Source of the DNA: Macrostomum hystrix
Taxonomy: Eukaryota > Platyhelminthes > Macrostomidae
Direction: 5' to 3'
Assembly (NCBI GenBank): GCA_950097015.1
Contig: CATNEN010000032.1
Span: 372,001 to 436,000 of the forward strand
DNA length: 64,000 nucleotides
The translations under genes and the position numbers were made by a program. The notes below the pieces were generated by a model. The model worked only from the letters and a program-made list of their open reading frames with translations, did not search any database and was not told where the DNA came from. Of this stretch, positions 9,851-21,800 are shown piece by piece (position 1 is the stretch's first letter; each line of letters starts with the position of its first letter).

Positions 9851-12800
9851 TCACTTATCCCTGGTGTGCCTAGTGACAGTGGACACACCGTCAACCAGCT
9901 TGGTCTTGAACAGCACGTTGGCATTGTTGAACATACCATCCTTCAGCGAAACCACAATGAATTGCGATTGGCCGAAATTCTCTTTGATCAGTTGGCCAAT
10001 GTTCTGCGTGTGGCTCAGATCTAGGGCCGCGTCCACTTCATCCAGGATGTAGATTGGGGCCGGCTTAAATAGCAGCAGGGCCAGGATTAGCGACAGGGCC
10101 ACCAGGGACCGCTGACCGCCGCTCAGTTCGCTTAGCGACTCCTTCCACTGCTGACCGAAGCCGATGCGGAACTCGATGCCCTCCAGCACCGAGCGGCCGG
10201 CCGATGGCACCAGCTTGGCGTTGGCACCTGGCAGCATCGTTGAGAACAGCTTGCCGAAATCAGCGTTCACCTGGGCGGAATGGGAGGCGACTGATGTTGG
10301 TGAATACAGGAGCTGGTGTTGGTGAATGCAGGAGCTGGTGTTGGTGGATACCAAAGACTGATGTTGGTGAATAAAAGAGACTGATGTTGGTGAATACCAA
10401 AGACTGATGTTGGTGAATACTAAAGACTGATGTTGGTGAATACCAAAGACTGATGCCGGTGAATACCAGAGACTGGTGTTGGTGAATACCAGAGTCTGAT
10501 GTTGGTGAATACCAGAGACTGATGTTGGTGAATACTAAAGACTGATGCCGGTGAATACCAGAGACTGGTGTTGGTGAATACCAGAGTCTGATGTTGGTGA
10601 ATACCAGAGACTGATGTTGGTGAATACTAAAGACTGATGTTGGTGAATACCAAAGACTGATGTTGGTGAATACTAAAGACTGATGTTGGTGAATACCAAA
10701 TACTGATGCCGGTGAATACCAGAGACTGGTGTTGGTGAATACCAGAGTCTGATGTTGGTGAATACAGGAGCTGATGTTGGTGAATACCAGAGACATATAT
10801 TGGTGAATATAAGAGACTGATGTTGGTGAATACCAAAGACTGATGTTGGTGAATTCCAAAGACTAATGTTGGTGAATACCAGAGATAGATATTGGTGAAT
10901 ACAAGAGCTGATGTTGGTAAATACCAGAGACTGATATTGGTGAATACCAGAGACTGGTGTTAGTGAATACAGGAGCTGATTTTGGTGAATACCCGAGATT
11001 GATATTGGTGAATACAGGAGCTGATGTTGGTGAATACCAGAGACATATATTGGTGAATATAAGAGACTGATGTTGGTGAATACCAAAGAGTCTGATGTTG
11101 GTGAATACCAAAGAGACTGATGTTGGTGTATACTAGACACTGATGGTGGTGAATACAGGAGCTGGTGTTGGTGAATACAGGAGCTGGTGTTGGTGAATAC
11201 AGGAGCTGGTGTTGGTGAATACAGGAGCTGGTGTTGGTGAATACAGGAGCTGGTGTTGGTGAATACAGGAGCTGGTGTTGGTGAATACAGGAGCTGGTGT
11301 TGGTGAATACAGGAGCTGGTGTTGGTGAATACCCGAGACTTATGTAGACTTTGGATTTCTGGATTTGGAGATAACATTCACAGAAACCCAAACGATGGTC
11401 TAAAGAATCCAAAGAATTAATATACAGGTTGATTACAAGCACTTCGATTGCTGGAGAAGCAAAATGCAACAATGAAATCACCTTCTTATAGGCGGCCATG
11501 AGGGCCTCGTTTTTCTTCTTGTCCAGCTCGTCGATAATACCCTGAATCTTGGCTTTGTCGGCTAGCACAATGTCCCGTCGTCGGACCAGATCGGCGTATT
11601 GCTCCTCAGCCGTGGCCAACATTTTCATGGCCCGCATATTAACGGACTTGGCCAGGCGCTCCTTGCGCTCCTCCAGCTTGGCCAGTCTGGCCCGCTGCTC
11701 TTTGGGATTATTGCCCTGGATTAGCGAGTGGGGATTTTGCCATCAGTATTTAATAAAAAATTTTTATAATAATTGATTACACCTGTCCGATTGGGCCAGA
11801 TGTGCCGCCGACAGCACAGCCGCAGCTATTGCGCGGCGCATCTGAAGGCTGCGTACAGCTGATCAGTCCATGGACTGGGGGGACGCCACACCCACCTTCA
11901 ATTATCCCAGCTAATGCTGGTACCCATTTAACAGCTGGGTGAACTGAAGCAATGCAGAGTTAAGTGTCTTGCTAAAGGACACAAATTGTTCCAGTGGAGT
12001 CAGGAATCGAACCCCCGACCTTTAAGCCGTGAGTCCGACGCCCTAACCACAAAGCTACATCCTCAATGATTGCCATCAGAGATGTTTGCATAACAAAATG
12101 TACATGCTAAACAACCCTTTTTAAACTTTTAGGCTTTCAGTCTCACCTGAAAATCAAAGTGACCGCCGGGCTGGTTAAACTGCCGCTTCTGTTCCAAAAT
12201 CCACGGATGAGCGGAGAGCAGCTCTTCAACTTTGTGCTGCGCGTCGGCCGCCTCCCTGGCTTGGTCTGCCAGCTGGTGCTGAAGATTCGCCAGCTTCAGC
12301 TCCCTCTGGCTGACCTCCGACTGTAGGGCTTTGGCCCGCTCCTCCAGGTCGCGAATGGCCTGATTGCGGGCCTTGATCTCGGCGCGCTTCTCTTCCAGTT
12401 GCCGCTTCGCTTCATCCAGGGCTTGCTTGAGAGCGTCTGCCGCGGCCTGTGGAACAAAGTTGAGATCCCTATACTTCAGAGTGCTAATCCCTACACTTCA
12501 GAGTGGATATCCCTACACTTAAGAGTGGAGATCCCTACATTTAAGGAGTGGAGATCCCTACATTTTAGAGCGGAGATCCCTACACTTTAGAGTGCTGATC
12601 CCTACACTTTAGAGTGCTGATCCCTACACTTTAGAGTGCTGATCCCTACACTTAAGTGGAGATACCTACATTTAAGGAGTGGAGATCCCTACATTTTAGA
12701 GCGGAGATCCCTACACTGTGGAGTGCTGATCCCTACACTTTAGAGTGCTGATCCCTACACTTTAGAGTGCTGATCCCTACACTTAAGTGGAGATACCTAC

Positions 12801-15800
12801 ATTTAAGGAGTGGAGATCCCTACATTTTAGAGCGGAGATCCCTACACTTTAGAGTGCTGATCCCTACACTTAAGAGTGCAGATCCCTACACTTTAGAGTG
12901 CTGATCCCTACACTTGAGTGGAGATCCCTACATTTAAGGAGTGGAGATCCCTACATTTTAGAGTGCTGATCCCTACACTTGAGTGGAGATCCCTACATTT
13001 AAGGAGTGGAGATCCCTACATTTTAGAGCGGAGATCCCTACACTTTAGAGTGCTGATCCCTACACTTAAGAGTGCAGATCCCTACATTTTAGAGTGCTGA
13101 TCCCTACACTGTGGAGTGCTGATCCCTACACTTAAGAGTGGAGATTCCTACATTTTAGAGCGGAGATCCCTACATTTTAGAGCGGAGATCCCTACACTTT
13201 AGAGTGCTGATCCCTACACTTAAGAGTGCAGATCCCTACACTTTAGAGTGCTGATCCCTACACTTAAGAGTGGAGATTCCTACATTTTAGAGCGGAGATC
13301 CCTACACTTTAGAGTGCTGATCCCTACACTTTAGAGTGCTGATCCCTACACTTAAGTGGAGATACCTACATTTAAGGAGTGGAGATCCCTACATTTTAGA
13401 GCGGAGATCCCTACACTTTAGAGTGCTGATCCCTACACTTTAGAGTGCTGATCCCTACACTTTAGAGTGCTGATCCCTACACTTAAGTGGAGATACCTAC
13501 ATTTAAGGAGTGGAGATCCCTACATTTTAGAGCGGAGATCCCTACACTTTAGAGTGCTGATCCCTACACTTTAGAGTGCTGATCCCTACATTTTAGAGTG
13601 CTGATCCCTACACTTTAGAGTGCAGATCCCTACATTTAAGGAGTGGAGATCCCCACATTTTAGAGTGGAGATCCCTACATTATATAGCGGAGATCCCCAC
13701 ACTTTAGAGTGAATCTCCCTACATTTTAGAGTGAATCTCCCCACATTTTAGAGTGGACATCCTGACAGTTAAGATTGGAGATCCCTACATTTTAGAGTGG
13801 AGATCCTGACAGTTACGAGTGGAGATCCCTACAGTTTAGAGTGGACATCCTGACAGTTAAGTGTGGAGGTCCCTACATTTTAAAATTTAGATACCGCATT
13901 TCTGATTAACAATCCTACAGTCAGGAATACAATTCATCCAGTTTAGATTTACGAGCTAGATTCCACATTTTGGGGATATTGTTCTGAAGGTTCTGACTCA
14001 CCTTCTTTTCCTGAACCTCGCCATTGCGAGCATCCACAGTCTCCTTGGCTGCAGTGATCTGCTCCTCCAGGCTGGTGGCCTCCTTGCGCAGCTCTTCAAT
14101 CTCCAGCTGCAGGGTGTCATGCTGCGGCTGCCAGTTCTCGACGTCGGTGCGGCGGGATTCCCGCTCCCGTTGGGCGTCAGCGAGGCGCGCCTGGTTTCAA
14201 GGAAATACAGGATTGCGAGTGCCACTGAATGGATATTAGAGTTTAAGGCTTAATTCTACTCGGTTCGTTTAACTGGTACATCTGGACTATTTGAAGGATT
14301 ATAACAGTTTCAGCTTTACTAAAATCGCTACAATTCACACTTACTTTCCTGCAGCTTACTAAGTAATTAAACGAATTTTGCTAATTAAATAGCCGTTAAA
14401 AATATAATATAATTGAACTTTTTTTGCCTCATGGCCACTATCAGAATGGGAAAAATGTATGTTTCAAATGCTAGACAAGATGGTAGATGAGATGGATAGA
14501 GATCTTAGGTTCTCAACATGAGATCTTAGATTCTCAACATGAGATCTTAGATTCTCAACATGAGATCTTAGCTTCTCAACATGAGATCTTAGCTTATCAA
14601 CATGAGTTCTTAGCTTCTCAACATGAGTTCTTAGCTTCTCAACATGAGTTCTTAGCTTCTCAACATGAGTTCTTAGCTTCTCAACATGAGTTCTTAGCTT
14701 CTCAACATGAGATCTTAGATTCTCAACATGAGATCTTAGATTCTCAAAATGAGATCTTAGATTCTCAACATGAGTTCTTAGCTTCTCAACATGAGATCTT
14801 AGATTCTCAAAATGAGATCTTAGATTCTCAACATGAGTTCTTAGCTTCTCAACATGAGATCTTAGCTCCTCAACATGAGTTCTTAGCTTCTCAACATGAG
14901 TTCTTAGCTTCTCAACATGAGATCTTAGCTTCTCAACATGAGATCTTAGCTTCTCAACTTCCGACCTCTCTGTCAGAAGCCCGGTGCCTCACCTGAGCCA
15001 GCTTCATCTCGCGCTCGCGCACAGCGGCGGCATCTTTGGCCTGCTCGGCCAGAAGAGCCTCGCGCTCTCGCAGTCGCTTCAAAGCGGCTGCTGCCTCGGT
15101 GGCCGCGGCTTGCTCGCCGGCCAGCTCAGCCTGCAGCTCCTCCAGGTGCTTGGCCAGCTGCTGGTGATCCGTGTTGCCAATCCGCTGTTCCAGCAGCACC
15201 AGCTCGTGCCGCTTCTGATCAAAATCTTGTCGCACCTGCTGATACCGGCTGGCCGACGATTCGACCTGGCGGGCCAATTCGGCCACTTCGGCGAGCTGGC
15301 GACGAGTTTCGTCGACTCGCTCGCGCAGCTGGCGCAGTCGGACCGCTTTTAGCAGAGTTGGCTCGCGGGAGCCGCGGAAACCGCCGGACAGCGTGCCCTC
15401 GGGACTGTAGACCTCGCCTTCAAGGGTGACGGCGCGACGGCGAATGTCCCGATGGAAGGCGACCTGGGAGGATTTGCATCTAGTATCTTAACCAAGGATA
15501 AAACTACGGCTCGTAAATATATAAGTTCTTATCCCTATAAGTCAGGATGGTGTTCCCCATTTAGGGATCCTGAAGGATGGTGGTCCCGATCAAGGGTTCC
15601 TGAAGGATGGTGGTTCCGATCAAGGGTTCCTGAAGGATGGTGGTCCCGATCAAGGGTTCCTGAAGGATGGTGGTTCCGATTGAGGGTTCCTGAAGGATGG
15701 TGGTCCCGATTGAGGGTTCCTGAAGGATGGTGGTCCCGATCAAGGGTTCCTGAAGGATGGTAGTCCCGATCAAGGGTTTCTGAAGGATGGTAGTCCCGAT

Positions 15801-18800
15801 CAAGGGTTCCTGAAGGATGGTAGTCCCGATCAAGGGTTTCTGAAGGATGGTAGTCCCGATTAAGGGTTCCTGAAGGATGGTAGTCCCGATTAAGGGTTCC
15901 TGAAGGATGGTAGTCCCGATTAAGGGTTCCTGAAGGATGGTGGTCCCGATTAAGGGTTCCTGAAGGATGGTAGTCCCGATTAAGGGTTCCTGAAGGATGG
16001 TGGTCCCGATCAAGGGTTCCTGAAGGATGGTAGTCCCGATCAAGGGTTTCTGAAGGATGGTAGTCCCGATTAAGGGTTCCTGAAGGATGGTGGTTCCGAT
16101 TAAGGGTTCCTGAAGGATGGTGGTTCCGATCAAGGGTTCCTGAAGCATGGTGGCCCCGATTTAGGATGAGAATTTTTAAATCCCAACTCACCTTTCTACC
16201 CGCCTCGTCGTCCTGCACCACGAAGCTGGCGCCGAACACAAACTGCGCGGCGGCCTCCACCGCTTGATCACGCCGCACCAAATCCAATGCCGGATAAGCC
16301 CGGCCCTCGCCGGCCACCTGGGCAGCCAAATCGGCCTGCTGCCTAGGCAGACACCTAGCCGTGATCTTATTCAACGGTATGAATGTGGTCTTCTGCCTCA
16401 GCTGGCCCCTCTGCAGCAGCGCCTTAGCCGTAGCCTCGGTGTCCACCACAACGTTAAACAGCTTCGCTCCGGCAGTGACTTCCAGAGCCAGAGCGTACTT
16501 CTCATCGACGGCCTCCACCAGCTGGCACACCGGGCCAAGCACTCGCCGGCGATCGAATCTCGGCTCCGGGTCCGAGTATTCGAATCCCAAGCGAGGATTG
16601 GTGGCTTGAAACTCGTCCAAGAGTCTGCTGGCCTCGTGCAGCTCGCGTTGCAGAGCTGACTGGCGCTCGTGCAGCTTCTGCTCAGATGACTCGTCGAAAC
16701 CAATTTCTGCCAGCTGCTTCTGCAGGCGGAAAATGTGGGATGTGCGATTGATGGCATGTTGGATTGATGGGATGTTGGATTTGTGGGATGTGGGATTGAT
16801 GGGATGTGGGATTGATGGGATGTTGGATTGATGGGATGTGGGATTGATGAGATGTGGGATTGGTGGGATGTGGGATAGATGGGATGTGGGATTGATGGGA
16901 TGTTGGATTTGTGGGATGTGGGATTGGTGGGATGATGGATTGATGGGATGTGGGATTGGTGAGGTGTGGGATTGGTGAGGTGTGGGATTGGTGGGGTGTG
17001 GGATAGATGGGATGTGGGATTGGTGGGATGTGGGATTGATGGGATGTGGGATTGGTTGGAATACACATAAGATTGGAATACATGAAGGGTGCATAAGAAA
17101 TGGGATGGATGGGATGCAAAATGGCTGGGGTGTAAGATGGGTAGGATGTGGAATTTCTTACAGGGCGATGGTACAGGCATGTGACGGGGAGCCAGGTGAT
17201 AATTAGATGTTTAAATAATACAAAAGGCCGAAATCTGAGCCTAACATGAAGTATAAAAAATGAGGATGCATTTCTTGATGCATTTACCTATAGTTCAATC
17301 ATTCTCGATCAGAGGGCAAAATGAATTGCTTAACTATAAGACTGAAAGGTGTCAAGATTGACGTCAAGATTAGAATCACTCTTTCATAGTCCTCTAAAAG
17401 GCAACTCAGAGCAGATATGGGATAAAAAATATGTAAAGCGAGTAGACAATTAGATTAAAGAGGCTTAAAGATGAAAAGCTGGTGGGATTGCCTTTCAAAG
17501 AAAACAAGGTTGAAAGTCTTATTAAAGTTACAAAGAAAGCATTTTATATTTAATAAAAGCTTTAAAGTTTGGCAGCGCCACTCCTTTCCCAATGTGACCG
17601 CCTTCCCCTGACCAGCAAAGTCCTGTTAAAAAAATGAACTTGAGGGACTTGAGGATTTGAGGGACAGCCTAGGAAATAGCCACAATGAAGACCGAATCGA
17701 CGCAAGATAATAAAACATAATCTGGATTAGAAATAATAGGACAGATGACACTAGCAAGGCCGGGACAGCCAAGGCAGCATTACAAAGGCCACACTCCTGC
17801 CTGGCTCTCTGTCTAATGCATTAAAATGATTGCTTGCGAGAAGCTTCCCACAGCTGTCAGGGAACGCGGTCGGCCTTCTCAGAGCCATTGCACATTATCC
17901 AGTGGCAAGGAATGCAGCACTTGGAATATGACTGTGTGATGCATGACAGAATTTTTTAACTCACTCTACCGTCTAGACTAGCAATCCATTCCATTCCTTC
18001 ACCCATGGGACAGATTAGCAATCCATTCCATTCCTTCACCCATGGGACAGATTAGCAATCCATTCCATTCCTTCACCCATGGGACAGATTAGCAATCCAT
18101 TCCATTCCTTCACCCATGGGACAGATTAGCAATCCATTCTATTCCTTCACCCATGGGATAGATTAGCAATCCATTTCATTCCTTCACCCATGGGATAGAT
18201 TAGCAATCCATTCCATTCCTTCACCCATGGGATAGATTAGCAATCCATTCTATTCCTTCACCCATGGGATAGATTAGCAATCCATTCTATTCCTTCACCC
18301 ATGGGATAGATTAGCAATCCATTCCATTCCTTCACCCATGGGACAGATTAGCAATCCATTTCATTCCTTCACCCATCGGACAGATTAGCAATCCATTCCA
18401 TTCCTTCACCCATGGGATAGATTAGCAATCCATTCCATTCCTTCACCCATGGGATAGATTAGCAATCCATTCTATTCCTTCACCCATGGGACAGATTAGC
18501 AATCCATTCTATTCCTTCACCCATGGGATAGATTAGCAATCCATTCCATTCCTTCACCCATGGGATAGATTAGCAATCCATTCCATTCCTTCACCCATGG
18601 GATAGATTAGCAATCCATTCCATTCCTTCACCCATGGGATAGATTAGCAATCCATTCTATTCCTTCACCCATGGGATAGATTAGCAATCCATTCCATTCC
18701 TTCACCCATGGGATAGATTAGCAATCCATTCTATTCCTTCACCCATGGGACAGATTAGCAATCCATTCTATTCCTTCACCCATGGGACAGATTAGCAATC

Positions 18801-21800
18801 CATTCCATTCCTTCACCCATGGGATAGATTAGCAATCCATTCCATTCCTTCACCCATGGGATAGATTAGCAATCCATTCCATTCCTTCACCCATGGGATA
18901 GATTAGCAATCCATTCTATTCCTTCACCCATGGGATAGATTAGCAATCCATTCTATTCCTTCACCCATGGGATAGATTAGCAATCCATTCTATTCCTTCA
19001 CCCATGGGACAGATAAGCAATCCATTCTATTCCGTCACCCATGGGATAGATTAGCAATCCATTCTATTCCTTCACCCATGGGATAGATTAGCAATCCATT
19101 CCATTCCTTCACCCATGGGATAGATTAGCAATCCATTCCATTCCTTCACCCATGGGATAGATTAGCAATCCATTCTATTCCTTCACCCATGGGATAGATT
19201 AGCAATCCATTCTATTCCTTCAGTCATGGGATAGATTAGCAATCCATTCTGTAATGACTTAAGACTGAAGGCTGGCCAAGAATTGATTCACAAGATCGTA
19301 GCGAGCCAGTTGGAAGTTGCGGCTCCTTATATTATCGTTCTGTTCTATTTGACCCTAGGGCTTAGGGCACGGCTGGGCCCCGCGGGCCAGCCACCTCAAC
19401 TAGCACGCAAGCCACGCGTGACACTGGTAAACAACTCAGCTTGCACTAAGAACCGACAGACAAAAACAATCGATGGTAGCAGAGCCATAATACAAAGTGG
19501 TGCAGAGTGAACGCATTGAATAACATTCAAGAGTCCATTGAATAACATCACACATTCTATTCCTTCACCCATGGGATAGATTAGCAATCCATTTCATATC
19601 TTCACCCATGGGATAGATTAACAATCCATTCCATTCCTTCACCCATGGGATAGATTAGCAATCCATTCCATTCCTTCACCCATGGGATAGATTAGCAATC
19701 CATTCTATTCCTTCACCCATGGAATAGATTAGCAATCCATTCCATTCCTTCACCTATGGGACAGATTAGCAATCCATTCCATTCCTTCACCTATGGGATA
19801 GATTAGCAATCCATTCCATTCCTTCACCCATGGGACAGATTAGCAATCCATTCCATTCCTTCACCTATGGGACAGATTAGCAATCCATTCCATTCCTTCA
19901 CCCATGGGATAGATTAGCAATCCATTTTATTTCTTCACCCATGGGATAGATTAGCAAACCACTTTAAATTCGGCAATGGCTAGACACCGAGCAGTTAAAA
20001 AATTAACAATACTTAGCACAGTCAAAGTGAAAACACGGGTAAAATGTGCGCACAATAAATCAGTGAGATTTCTCACCTCAAGTTGCGCCACGCTGCGCTT
20101 ATAATTATCCAGCTGTTTCTGTTCGGTGCTGGCCGAGCTCTGCATTCGGCCTAGCTGGGCCTTCTTCTCTTTGATCTCCGACTGCAGGTGGCGCGCCTTC
20201 AATTCGCCGCGCTTAATGCGACTGTCCGCCTCGCTGATCTCATTGCGTGTGGCTGAGAATAGACGGGTAATTGAGGGATTTGTTATAACCCTACTTCGAG
20301 GCGCGAATTTAAATGTTTTTAGCGTGAAAAACTCACTGCACAGCTGCATCTCAAGCGAGGCGGCCTCGCCGCCCTGCTCATTGGCAGCCAAGCCGGAGCT
20401 GACCGCCTGCAGCTGCTTCTCGGCTGCGGCCATCTCGGCTTCGGCGGCAGCCATTCGTTGCTCCAACTCCTGGAAGCTGTCGCGCACCCGTTCAAACTCT
20501 TTCTCCTTGCCAGCCAGGGCGCGTCGGCGAGCAGCCAGGGCTTTGTCCAGCTCCTTCAGCCTCTTCTCTTCGGCTTTGACGGCGTCAACTGCGGCAACTA
20601 GGGCCGACTGAGCTAGAGCTTCCTCCTGAAGGGCCGCCTTGTGCAGCTGCTCGCGCTCCTCCAGGCCGCGGCCGCTCTGCTCGTCGCGCTCGCGACACAG
20701 TCGGTCGGCCTCTTCTGACAGGGCGGCCAGCTGCTGCTGGGCCTGCTGCTGCTCCTCCTGCAAAATTGGGCACGTTCTGGGATCTTGATAAGATTCTTAA
20801 AAAAAACTGTTTTTTAATCTCGTTAATTGACTGTTTTTTTAATTAATGGAGTTGATCAATAATGAGATCGAGTAGGGGACCATAGAAGGATACAAAAAGG
20901 TAAAGAAAAGGTACCTAGCTAATCTGGGCCATATCTAAGGTATTTGGCATGGTCGTAGCTATTGTTATCTGTGGCTGTGTACAGCTATTCAGTCCGTGGA
21001 CTGAGGAAGGCTGTCTCTAAGGCGATGTACAGCTATTCAATCCGTGGACTGAGGAAGGCTGTCTCCAAGGCTTTGTACAGCTGTTCAATCCGTGGACTGA
21101 GGATAGGCAGCATAAGACTGTGTACAGTTTAAAAAAACAAAAAAGTAGAAATATTTCACCTGCAACATGGCAGTCTTCTCTTGAGCTTCAACCACTTCAA
21201 TGTCGGCCTTCTCTTTAGTCTGCTCGTAGCAATGGTATCGATAAGCCACAGTGAAGCGCTGCAAGAACTCAACCTCGCGGCACACCTGCTGATATTCCTG
21301 GAATACGTGGCGCTCCTTGCGCAGCTTGGTCAGAGTCGGATGAATCTCAGTTGTTAACAACTAAAACGAAGAAAAAATCGCAGTCTTTTCAGTCTTGTAA
21401 GAATAAAAGCTAGCGACTTTTTATTAAGGTTTTTATACTAACGAAAGCTCAGATTTGTATTTACTTCAAGTAGCATAAAGCGAAAATATTATTTATTTTA
21501 TTAACAGATGCGGCGAGAAAATAAATCTAACATATGGTTACCGTTTCAATCTCGCGCAGTTTGAAGTCCTTCTTTTCAATGGTCTTCTGCGCCTGCTCCT
21601 TTTTAGTCTCGTACAGCTTAGTGCCGGCCGCCTCTTCTAGCAGTGAGAGAATCTGTGCGGCAGGGAGGCCAGATGGAGCGAAGCAAAATTATAGCTTTGG
21701 CATCGACTGTCAACACGTTACCAGCCTCAATTACCCCAGCTAATGCTGATACATATCTACAATTAGGGTACCTAAATCAATGCAGAGTTTAAGAATCTTG

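Noticed and set aside
15535-17094. 519-aa minus-strand ORF
   Set aside because: Only its middle (16719-16192) is real SMC2 exon 7. The ends are translated 30-bp and 16-bp minisatellites in the flanking introns.
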